Made by a program: the position numbers and the translations under genes
Origin: JADGHX01 sp035760965
GTDB taxonomy: Bacteria > Pseudomonadota > Gammaproteobacteria > Steroidobacterales > Steroidobacteraceae
Assembly (NCBI GenBank): GCA_035760965.1
Contig: DASTRY010000043.1
Location: forward strand, 1-19,072
DNA length: 19,072 bases
Direction: 5' to 3'
Shown: positions 1 to 6,588 of the stretch, in pieces
Position numbering within the stretch: the stretch's first letter is position 1
Layout: every line of letters starts with the position of its first letter
The notes under the pieces: generated by a model
What the model was told of the DNA's origin: nothing
Databases searched by the model: none
The model's input: the letters and a program-made list of their open reading frames with translations, nothing else

Positions 1-2
1 TT

Positions 3-296
3 GCCGATGTTCCGCAAGGCACCGGCCTTCGAGTGGAGATCGCCGGGCGCGAGGCCGTCGCCGTATTCCGTGTCGGATCGGAATACTTCGTCACCGATGA
101 CAAGTGTACCCACGGCAACGGCTCACTGGCCGACGGCGAGCTCGTCGACGATGAGATCGAATGCCCGTTTCACTTCGGCCGCTTCTGCGTGCGCGACGGC
201 CGGGCCGCCGCGCCACCGTGCGTGGTTCCCATCCGAACCTATCGTTGTGAAGTGCTCAACGGGCAGATCTACATCGCTCTGCCAACCACCTGTTAG
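3..296 (+). CDS. Rieske [2Fe-2S] ferredoxin of a ring-hydroxylating dioxygenase (5' end cut by window)
   Basis: Small cytoplasmic electron carrier that would pass electrons from the reductase encoded next to the terminal oxygenase of a Rieske non-haem iron dioxygenase. The reading frame is open to the first base of the window, so the true start lies upstream; an internal ATG at 33 is too late to be the start because the upstream codons still read as family-like sequence (ADVPQGTGLRVEI). The Rieske cluster ligands are complete: Cys codon at 105 and His at 111 (CTH), then Cys at 162 and His at 171 (CPFH), giving the pattern C-x-H-x16-C-x2-H. About 97 residues are visible, close to the roughly 100-110 usual for these ferredoxins. 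Nine bases separate it from the reductase gene. The oxygenase alpha and beta genes are not in the window. Family assignment is firm; the partner oxygenase is unknown. Confidence 0.92.
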   Translation, partial: ADVPQGTGLRVEIAGREAVAVFRVGSEYFVTDDKCTHGNGSLADGELVDDEIECPFHFGRFCVRDGRAAAPPCVVPIRTYRCEVLNGQIYIALPTTC

Positions 297-305
297 AGAC
301 GACAC

Positions 306-1307
306 ATGCCGCAGATCACGCTGGCCGGGACCGGCGAGACGTTCGACTGCGAGGCGGGGGACACAGTGTTGCGGGCGGGCCTGCGCGCGGGGCTCGGGCT
401 CCCGTACGAGTGCAATGTCGGCGCGTGCGGGCAGTGCAGGTTTCAGCTCATCAAAGGCGAGCTCGAGCCACTGACGCGAACGTTCGCGGCCTTGTCGGAC
501 CGCGACGTGAGCCGGGGGCGGTCTCTGGCTTGTCAGGCCAGGCCCATCTCCGACTGCACCGTGCACCTGCGTCTGCAAGAGCGCTACGTGCCGCAGCATC
601 GGCCGGTGCGGCAGAGCGCACGCCTCGAGTCGATTCGCACCCTAACGCGCGATATCCGCGCGTTCACTTTCCGGACGGCGCTGCCTGCGAAGTTCATGCC
701 GGGACAGTATGCGCTCCTGCACCTCCCGGCCGTCGATGCTCCGCGCCCGCTGTCCATGGCGAATCTGCCGAACCCGGCAGGGCTGTGGCAATTCATGATT
801 CGCGAGGTGCCCGGCGGGCAGGCGAGTGGCTATCTGTTCGGGCGCGCCGCGGAGGGCGACGAGATCGCGCTGGACGGTGCTTATGGGACTGCGTTTTACC
901 GTCCCTCGAGCGCGGAGGTCGTGTGTATTGCGGGCGGCTCCGGCATCGCCCCTGCGTTGTCGATTGCGCGCGCGGCGGCGGCAGATGCGGCTTGCCGGCA
1001 TATCGAGTTCTTTTATGGCGCCCGCACGCCCGCAGACCTCTGCCACACCGACATCGAACGTCTCCCGAAGCGCGCCGACCTGAGCGTCGCGTGCCACGCG
1101 GTCGTATCGGGTGATGTGGGAACCGCATGGCGCGGTCCAACAGGCTTGCTGCATGAGTATCTCGCGCGCACACTGTTCAAGCCGCACCCGTCCGCACGGT
1201 TCTACCTGGCCGGACCGCCTGCTATGGTGGAAGCGGTGGAGTCGGTGCTCATGGGGCCGTCTTTCGGTATCGAGCGCACGAGAATTCACTACGATCGCTT
1301 CTTCTGA
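306..1307 (+). CDS. Class III-type dioxygenase ferredoxin reductase (plant-type [2Fe-2S] + FAD + NAD domains)
   Basis: A 333-residue oxidoreductase that takes electrons from NAD(P)H through FAD and a plant-type [2Fe-2S] centre to the Rieske ferredoxin. The N-terminal ferredoxin domain has cluster cysteines C36, C41, C44 and C76 (YECNVGACGQC, then SLACQA). The FAD-binding domain follows with R147-P-L-S150, matching the RxxS flavin motif. The C-terminal nucleotide-binding domain carries GGSGIAP at 210-216. A separate Rieske ferredoxin plus a reductase with its own N-terminal plant-type cluster is the arrangement known from naphthalene dioxygenase (class III), rather than the fused two-component benzoate type. 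The start ATG at 306 has a purine-rich stretch (agagac) at a suitable distance. Its stop codon shares one base with the next gene's start (TGATG), so the regulator gene is probably translationally coupled. Confidence 0.93.
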   Translation: MPQITLAGTGETFDCEAGDTVLRAGLRAGLGLPYECNVGACGQCRFQLIKGELEPLTRTFAALSDRDVSRGRSLACQARPISDCTVHLRLQERYVPQHRPVRQSARLESIRTLTRDIRAFTFRTALPAKFMPGQYALLHLPAVDAPRPLSMANLPNPAGLWQFMIREVPGGQASGYLFGRAAEGDEIALDGAYGTAFYRPSSAEVVCIAGGSGIAPALSIARAAAADAACRHIEFFYGARTPADLCHTDIERLPKRADLSVACHAVVSGDVGTAWRGPTGLLHEYLARTLFKPHPSARFYLAGPPAMVEAVESVLMGPSFGIERTRIHYDRFF

Positions 1308-1918
1308 TGCAACCGATCGTGTACATCCTCGACGACGACGAAGGTGCGCGCGCCTCCCTGTCGTGGCTCGTGGCCTCGGTCGGCTTGAGCGCGAAATGTT
1401 TTGGTTCGGCTGCCGAGTTCCTGAGCGGCTTTGATCCCGATTGTGCCGCCTGTCTCGTGCTCGATGTGCGCATGCCCGAAGTCGGTGGCTTCGAAGTTCA
1501 GGAGCTGCTGCGCGGCCGCAAGAGCCATATGCCTATCATCTTCGTCTCCGGGCACGGCGACATTCCGATGTCCGTGCGCGCCATGAAGAATGGCGCCTTC
1601 GACTTCGTCGAGAAGCCCTACAACTCGCAGGCGATGCTCGAGCGCATCCAGGAAGCGGTGCGCGCGGCGACTGCGCAGTACGAGAAGGCGAAGAAGCGCA
1701 AGGCGCTCGAGCAGCGGCTCGCGCTGCTCTCGCCGCGTGAGCGGGAGGTTCTGCGCCGCGTGGTCGACGGCAAGACGAGCAAGATGATCGCACGCGAGCT
1801 GCAGATCACCGCCAAGACAGTGGACCTTCACCGCACGAGCATCCACGAGAAGCTCGGTTCGACATCCGTCGCCTCGCTCGTCCGCGAGGTCCTGCTGCAT
1901 TTCGGTCGCGATATCTAG
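1307..1918 (+). CDS. FixJ-family response regulator (receiver + LuxR-type HTH)
   Basis: A 203-residue two-component transcription factor. The N-terminal receiver domain (about residues 3-120) has the acidic pocket D9-D10-D11, phosphoacceptor D53 in LDVRMP, the conserved hydroxyl S81 and K103 in EKP. A helical linker rich in Lys, Glu and Ala leads to a LuxR/NarL-type helix-turn-helix at about 137-195, with the LSPREREVL signature and KTVDLHR recognition segment. Its FixJ-like architecture resembles StyR and TodT, which control aromatic catabolism, so it probably regulates this cluster; that is inferred from position. No histidine kinase gene is in the window, so the partner sensor must be elsewhere or upstream. 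The gene starts inside the stop codon of the reductase gene and is followed by the largest gap in the first 6 kb, where a target promoter would be expected. Confidence 0.9.
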   Translation: MQPIVYILDDDEGARASLSWLVASVGLSAKCFGSAAEFLSGFDPDCAACLVLDVRMPEVGGFEVQELLRGRKSHMPIIFVSGHGDIPMSVRAMKNGAFDFVEKPYNSQAMLERIQEAVRAATAQYEKAKKRKALEQRLALLSPREREVLRRVVDGKTSKMIARELQITAKTVDLHRTSIHEKLGSTSVASLVREVLLHFGRDI

Positions 1919-2067
1919 CGGACTCGCGGTCGACGCTCGCGGGCGACGCCGCGCGGCCGCGATTCCTTTGCAGTCGAAAGCCAGTTCCTGCGCTCTCCTT
2001 CTAGCGCGGATCTCGCCGTCGCAGCCATGCTGGCCGCCTCCAAGCGAGGAGCAACGGAACCGGCGAA

Positions 2068-2928
2068 ATGACGATCTCGAATCTTGCCTATGTCGGGCTC
2101 GGCGTAGCGGACGTGCAGGCTTGGAGCCGCCACGCCGTGGGCGTGTACGGGCTGCAGCCGGCCGCAGCCGCAGAGGGTCAGGTCCGTTTGCGTCTCGATG
2201 ACCGGGCATGGCGCATCGGGCTCGAGACCTCTCCCGCCGACGACATCGCCTATATCGGTTTCGAAGTGCCGGATGCGGGCACGGCGGCCCGCCTCGCCAG
2301 CTCCCTTCAGGACGAGGGTGCGAGCCCCAAGCCCCTGACGCCGGGCGAATGCACGGGTCGTGAGATCGCAGGCGGTATCCGCGTGCGCGATCCGGACGGT
2401 CTCGATATCGAGCTGATATGGGGCCTGGCCGCGGCGCAAACGCCGTTTCACTCGCCGGAAGGCGTCTCATTCGTGACGAACGGCATGGGCCTCGGGCACG
2501 CCGTGATCTCGACCGCCGACATCGGGCGCGCCTTGAGCTTCTATCAGCGGCTCGGGCTGCGCGTGAGCGACTACATCAGCCTGAGTCTCGGCTCTGGGGG
2601 CGATATCAATGTCGTCTTTCTCCATTGCAACGCGCGCCATCACACGCTCGCGCTGCTGCCGGCGCCGACGCCGAAGCGGCTCAATCACCTCATGTTCGAA
2701 GTGACCACGGTGGACGAGGTTCTGAAGTCCTATTCCCGCGCGCGGCACCTCGAGGTTCCGATCGTGCGTCACTTGGGGCGCCACACGAACGATCACATGC
2801 TGTCGTTCTATGCGCGCACGCCGGCCGGCTTCGACGTGGAGTACGGCTGCGGGGGGCGCCTCATCGGCACGCAATGGGAAACGGCGCAGTACGACCGCAT
2901 CAGCATCTGGGGACACGAAGCCTCATGA
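2068..2928 (+). CDS. Type I extradiol ring-cleavage dioxygenase (VOC fold, BphC/HsaC-like)
   Basis: A 286-residue Fe(II)-dependent dioxygenase that opens a catechol-type ring next to the two hydroxyls to give a yellow meta-cleavage product. The protein has two vicinal-oxygen-chelate domains; the C-terminal one holds the iron ligands H144 (LGHAV), H207 (LNHLMFEV) and E258 (FDVEYG). The second-shell catalytic residues are also present: H191/H192 (NARHHTLALLP), H243 (NDHML) and Y248 (SFYARTP). Length matches two-domain enzymes such as BphC and HsaC (about 290-300). This family accepts bulky bicyclic or polycyclic catechols more often than catechol itself, but the exact substrate is not readable. 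The ATG at 2068 has only a distant purine stretch (gaggag at 2046), so the start is likely but not certain. Its stop overlaps the next start (ATGA). Confidence 0.93.
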   Translation: MTISNLAYVGLGVADVQAWSRHAVGVYGLQPAAAAEGQVRLRLDDRAWRIGLETSPADDIAYIGFEVPDAGTAARLASSLQDEGASPKPLTPGECTGREIAGGIRVRDPDGLDIELIWGLAAAQTPFHSPEGVSFVTNGMGLGHAVISTADIGRALSFYQRLGLRVSDYISLSLGSGGDINVVFLHCNARHHTLALLPAPTPKRLNHLMFEVTTVDEVLKSYSRARHLEVPIVRHLGRHTNDHMLSFYARTPAGFDVEYGCGGRLIGTQWETAQYDRISIWGHEAS

Positions 2929-3764
2929 GCAACACGAGTAAAATCGCCAACGTCAACGGCAAGCCGATTCACTATCTCGACGTGGGTGAAGGCGAGCCGG
3001 TCGTGCTGGTTCACGGCGGCGGTCCGGGCGCGAGCGGCGGCAGCAACTACAGCCGCAACATCGATGCGCTGAGCGCGCGCTACCGCGTCATCGTGCCGGA
3101 CCTGCCGGGCTACGGGCGATCGGACAAGGGGAAGATCAGCGGACCGCGCTACGCCGCGTACTCTGCCGCGCTCGTCGGGCTGCTCGATGTGCTCGGCATT
3201 CCCCGTGCGCATTTCGTCGGCAACTCACTCGGCGGAGGCGCGTCGATCAAGACGGCACTCGAGGCACCCGAGCGCATCGGAAAACTCGTGCTCATGGGCC
3301 CCGCCGGACTCGTCAGCGCGTATACGCGTGTGCCCACCGAGGGCGCGCGGCTGATCTTCCAGTACTACGGCGGCGATGGACCCTCGCGCGAGAAGCTCAA
3401 GGCCTTTCTCGACATCATGATCTACGACCCCTCGAACCTGACGCCGCAGCTCATCGAGGAACGTTATCAGGCGAGCGTCACGCCGGAGCTTCTCGCCAAC
3501 CCGCCGCTCGGCCGCGGCGAGGTGCCGGTGCTCGAAGAGCTGTGGCGCGACCCTCGTCTCGCAACCCTGCCGCACGACACGCTGATTCTCTGGGGAAGGG
3601 AGGACCGAGTGAATCCCCCCTACACGGCGGACATCCTCATGAGCCAGATCCCGAACGCGCAGCTCGTGACCTTCACGCGCTGCGGACACTGGGTGCAATG
3701 GGAGAAGGCCGACGCGTTCAACACCATTGTGTCCGCCTTCCTGGCGGGATATCGGGCGAACTGA
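2925..3764 (+). CDS. Meta-cleavage-product hydrolase (alpha/beta hydrolase, BphD/HsaD-like)
   Basis: A 279-residue carbon-carbon bond hydrolase that splits the dienoate ring-fission product into 2-hydroxypenta-2,4-dienoate (or a methylated homologue) and a carboxylic acid. The catalytic triad is visible: nucleophile S101 in GNSLGGG, D227 in WGREDRVNPP and H255 in RCGHWVQWEKAD. The oxyanion-hole region HGGGPGA begins at residue 30 and is typical of this subfamily. The same frame is open far upstream of 2925, but that part runs through the dioxygenase gene and is not family-like. The ATG at 2925 overlaps the dioxygenase stop by four bases, and the protein from there has the normal length of about 280. 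The neighbours supply its substrate (upstream) and consume its C5 product (downstream). Confidence 0.93.
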   Translation: MSNTSKIANVNGKPIHYLDVGEGEPVVLVHGGGPGASGGSNYSRNIDALSARYRVIVPDLPGYGRSDKGKISGPRYAAYSAALVGLLDVLGIPRAHFVGNSLGGGASIKTALEAPERIGKLVLMGPAGLVSAYTRVPTEGARLIFQYYGGDGPSREKLKAFLDIMIYDPSNLTPQLIEERYQASVTPELLANPPLGRGEVPVLEELWRDPRLATLPHDTLILWGREDRVNPPYTADILMSQIPNAQLVTFTRCGHWVQWEKADAFNTIVSAFLAGYRAN

Positions 3765-4546
3765 TGAGCGCCGACGTTGCCGCGAAATTGCGCCAGGCCG
3801 AGCGGGATCGCCGCCCGATCCCGCCGGTGCGCGACGCCGTGAGCGACCCGTCGGTCGAGCATGCCTACCGTGTGCAGCGGGAGAACGTTCAGCTGCGCGA
3901 ACGCAGCGGCGAGCGTCGAGTGGGCCGCAAGATCGGTCTCACTTCGGTTGCCGTTCAGCGTCAGCTCGGTGTGGACCAGCCGGATTTCGGCGTCCTCTTC
4001 GCGAGCATGGAGATTCCCGCGGACGGCGCGCTCGACCTGCGTGAGCTGATCCAGCCGCGCATCGAGGCGGAAATCGCGTTCGTGCTGGCGCGTGACATCG
4101 ATCAGCCCGCGCCCGACCCGCGCACGGTGATGGCCGCGGTGGACTATGCGTTGCCGTGCCTCGAAATCGTGGACAGCCGCATTGCCGACTGGAAGATCGG
4201 CATCTTCGACACCGTTGCCGATAACGCATCGGCCGGCCGCTTCGTCGCGGGCACACTGCCGCGACGCCTCACGGAGTTCGATTTCATTCACTGCGGCATG
4301 CTGCTGCGGGCGAACGGCGAAATTGCCGCGACCGGCGTCGGTGCCGCGTGTCTGGGCAATCCGATCGAGGCCCTGCGATGGCTCGCAGCGAAGGCATTCG
4401 AGCTCGAGGATCCGCTGCGCGCCGGCGATATCGTCCTGAGCGGCGCGCTGGGGCCGATGACGACCCTGCGTCCTGGCACGCACTACGCAGCCACGATCGG
4501 TGGGCTCGGCGTCGTCGTCGTGAATGTGGATGGAGCGCGTGAATGA
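3764..4546 (+). CDS. mhpD: 2-hydroxypenta-2,4-dienoate hydratase (MhpD/BphH/TesE family)
   Basis: A 260-residue cytoplasmic enzyme that adds water to 2-hydroxypentadienoate to give 4-hydroxy-2-oxovalerate, the first step of the lower meta pathway. It belongs to the fumarylacetoacetase-like hydratase/decarboxylase family. Visible family features are GRKIGLTS near residue 49, the metal-binding acidic segment PRIEAEIAFVL near 93, CLEIVDSRIADWK near 130, and a GDIVLSGALG segment near the C-terminus. The homologous 4-oxalocrotonate decarboxylase cannot be wholly excluded, but the neighbouring aldehyde dehydrogenase and aldolase genes fit the hydratase. The ATG at 3764 overlaps the hydrolase stop by one base (TGATG); an upstream extension of this frame runs through the hydrolase gene and is not real. 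The gene ends in an ATGA overlap with the dehydrogenase gene. Confidence 0.92.
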   Translation: MSADVAAKLRQAERDRRPIPPVRDAVSDPSVEHAYRVQRENVQLRERSGERRVGRKIGLTSVAVQRQLGVDQPDFGVLFASMEIPADGALDLRELIQPRIEAEIAFVLARDIDQPAPDPRTVMAAVDYALPCLEIVDSRIADWKIGIFDTVADNASAGRFVAGTLPRRLTEFDFIHCGMLLRANGEIAATGVGAACLGNPIEALRWLAAKAFELEDPLRAGDIVLSGALGPMTTLRPGTHYAATIGGLGVVVVNVDGARE

Positions 4547-5475
4547 GCCGCGTGGGTGTCGCCATCATCGGCTCCGGAAACATCGGCACCGATCTGCTGA
4601 TGAAAGTGCTGCGCACGTCAAAGCGTCTCGAAGCCGTCGCGCTCGTCGGCATCGAGCCCGCCTCAGACGGCCTGGCCCGTGCGCGGCGTCTCGGCGTGCT
4701 CGCCATTGACAGCGGGCTCGAGGCGTTGATGAACCGGCCCGAGTTCGACCGCGTGCAGATCGTGTTCGATGCGACCTCGGCCAGGGCGCACTCGCGCCAT
4801 CACGAGCTACTCGCAGGACACGGCAAACAGCTCATCGATCTCACACCCGCCGCCCTCGGGCCGTACACCGTGCCCGTAGTCAATCTCGATGAGCACCTCG
4901 ACGCACCGAATCTCAACATGGTCACCTGCGGCGGGCAGGCGACCATTCCGATCGTCGCCGCGATCAGCGACGTGGCAAAAGTGCACTATGCCGAAATCGT
5001 CGCCTCGATTGCCTCGAAGTCCGCAGGGCCCGGCACACGCGCCAACATCGATGAGTTCACGCAGACCACGGCACGGGGCCTCGAGCAGGTGGGGCGCGCC
5101 GCCCGCGCCAAGGCAATCATCATTCTGAACCCCGCGGAGCCGCCGATGATCATGCGCGACACCGTGTTCACGCTCTCGGAAGGCGCCGAGGAGAGCCGGG
5201 TGCGGGGCTCGGTGGAGGCCATGATCGCGCGCGTGCAGCGCTACGTGCCGGGTTACCGGCTGAAGCAGAGCATCCAGTTCGAGCACAGTCGCGGGCAACG
5301 TCCCTGGCACATTCCCGGCTACGGTGATTTCCACGGGCTGAAGACCACCGTGCTCCTGCAAGTCGAAGGCGCAGCCCACTATCTGCCGGCCTACGCCGGC
5401 AATCTGGACATCATGACTTCCGCCGCGCTCGCTACTGGCGAGCGCATCGCGGAGCTTGCCGGCGTCCCAGCGTGA
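4543..5475 (+). CDS. mhpF: Acetaldehyde dehydrogenase, CoA-acylating (MhpF/BphJ/HsaG family)
   Basis: A 310-residue NAD-dependent enzyme that converts the aldehyde released by the aldolase (acetaldehyde or propanal) to acetyl- or propionyl-CoA. The N-terminal Rossmann motif GSGNIG lies at 10-15. The catalytic cysteine is C129 in the family signature NMVTCGGQATIP. A second conserved block, KSAGPGTRANIDEFT, starts near residue 164. Enzymes of this family form a tight complex with the aldolase and channel the volatile aldehyde, which matches the four-base overlap (GTGA) with the aldolase gene. The gene order hydratase, dehydrogenase, aldolase is the common one in bph, mhp and steroid clusters. 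The ATG overlaps the hydratase stop. No unusual residues were seen. Confidence 0.95.
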   Translation: MSRVGVAIIGSGNIGTDLLMKVLRTSKRLEAVALVGIEPASDGLARARRLGVLAIDSGLEALMNRPEFDRVQIVFDATSARAHSRHHELLAGHGKQLIDLTPAALGPYTVPVVNLDEHLDAPNLNMVTCGGQATIPIVAAISDVAKVHYAEIVASIASKSAGPGTRANIDEFTQTTARGLEQVGRAARAKAIIILNPAEPPMIMRDTVFTLSEGAEESRVRGSVEAMIARVQRYVPGYRLKQSIQFEHSRGQRPWHIPGYGDFHGLKTTVLLQVEGAAHYLPAYAGNLDIMTSAALATGERIAELAGVPA

Positions 5476-6500
5476 GCAGGCAGGCTCAGCCGCAAGGACG
5501 CCTCTACATTCAGGATGTGACGCTGCGTGACGGCATGCACGCCATCCGTCATCAGTATTCGGTCGAGCAGGTAGTAGCCATTGCCGAAGCCCTCGATGCA
5601 GCCGGGGTCGATGGGATCGAAGTGGCACACGGGGACGGCCTGGCCGGCTCGAGCTTCAATTACGGTTTCGGCGCGCACACCGATCGCGAGTGGATCGCGG
5701 CAGTCGCGGAGAAGCTCCAGCATGCGCGGCTGACGACTTTGCTGCTGCCGGGCATCGGCACCATCGACGATCTGCGCGAGGCTCATGCGCTCGGCGTGCG
5801 CTCGGTCCGCATCGCCACGCATTGCACGGAGGCCGACATCGCCCGCCAGCACATCGAAGCTGCGCGACATCTCGGCATGGACACGGTCGGCTTTCTCATG
5901 ATGTCGCACATGTCGGAGCCGACTGAGCTTGCGCGTCAGGCGAAGCTCATGGAGTCCTACGGCGCAGAGTGCGTCTATGTCGTCGATTCCGCCGGCGCGC
6001 TGGACATGGACGGCGTCGAGCTGCGCCTGCGCGCCTTCGATGATGTGTTGCAGCCGGCGACTCAGCGCGGCATTCACGCTCATCACAACCTCTCGCTCGG
6101 TGTGGCCAACTCCATTGTCGCCGTTCGAAACGGCGCAACGCGCGTCGATGCATCGCTCGCCGGCATGGGAGCCGGGGCCGGCAATGCTCCGCTCGAAGTG
6201 TTCATCGCTACGATCAGCCGCATGGGCTGGTCGCACGGCTGCGATCTGTTCGCGCTGATGGATGCAGCGGACGATCTCGTGCGCCCCTTGCAGGACCGGC
6301 CCGTGCGCGTCGATCGCGAGACGCTCTCGCTCGGCTACGCCGGTGTGTACTCGAGCTTCCTGCGCCACGCGGAGCAAGCCGCGCGCCTCTACGGAATCGA
6401 CGCACGCGAGATCCTCATCGAGCTCGGCCGGCGCCGCATGGTCGGCGGGCAGGAAGACATGATCGTCGACGTTGCGCTCGACTTGCAGCGACACGGGTAA
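5472..6500 (+). CDS. mhpE: 4-hydroxy-2-oxovalerate aldolase (MhpE/BphI/HsaF family)
   Basis: A 342-residue divalent-metal-dependent class II aldolase that cleaves 4-hydroxy-2-oxovalerate (or the C6 homologue) to pyruvate and an aldehyde. The DRE-TIM-metallolyase signature is at the N-terminus: R19, D20 and H23 in TLRDGMHA correspond to the catalytic Arg, metal Asp and base His of BphI. The metal-binding HxH pair is H202/H204 in IHAHHNLSLG. A C-terminal helical domain used for pairing with the acylating dehydrogenase follows. The start is GTG at 5472, inside the dehydrogenase stop (GTGA); it keeps the full N-terminus, whereas the next ATG falls within the catalytic motif. This closes the lower meta pathway; 88 bases follow before the receptor gene. 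Confidence 0.95.
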   Translation: MSRQAQPQGRLYIQDVTLRDGMHAIRHQYSVEQVVAIAEALDAAGVDGIEVAHGDGLAGSSFNYGFGAHTDREWIAAVAEKLQHARLTTLLLPGIGTIDDLREAHALGVRSVRIATHCTEADIARQHIEAARHLGMDTVGFLMMSHMSEPTELARQAKLMESYGAECVYVVDSAGALDMDGVELRLRAFDDVLQPATQRGIHAHHNLSLGVANSIVAVRNGATRVDASLAGMGAGAGNAPLEVFIATISRMGWSHGCDLFALMDAADDLVRPLQDRPVRVDRETLSLGYAGVYSSFLRHAEQAARLYGIDAREILIELGRRRMVGGQEDMIVDVALDLQRHG

Positions 6501-6546
6501 ACCTGATGCGGAGCCTTGTGAAGTAGCCGAATCGAATCGAAGCGAT

Positions 6547-6561
6547 AGGTTGAATCAACCT
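6547..6561. promoter_or_regulatory. Perfect 15-base palindrome upstream of the TonB receptor gene (candidate operator)
   Basis: AGGTTGA at 6547-6553 and TCAACCT at 6555-6561 are perfect inverted repeats around a single A. The site is 28 bases before the receptor ATG in the 88-base gap after the aldolase gene, and a direct repeat (GAATCGAATCGA) adjoins it upstream. A dimeric regulator site fits the size. It could equally form a short mRNA hairpin between the cistrons, but there is no following U-run, so a terminator is less likely. No sigma-70 promoter with good spacing was found here. Confidence 0.35.
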
Positions 6562-6588
6562 CAGATGCTGAATGGGGGGATCGGGTCG

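Noticed and set aside
1952..1961. Ten-base palindrome CGCGGCCGCG after the response regulator gene, considered as a terminator
   Set aside because: It has no loop and no T-run; such palindromes are common by chance in GC-rich DNA.
1955..1973. Possible sigma-54 promoter (GGCC...TTTGCA) before the extradiol gene
   Set aside because: The GG to GC spacing is 13 bases rather than the required 10.
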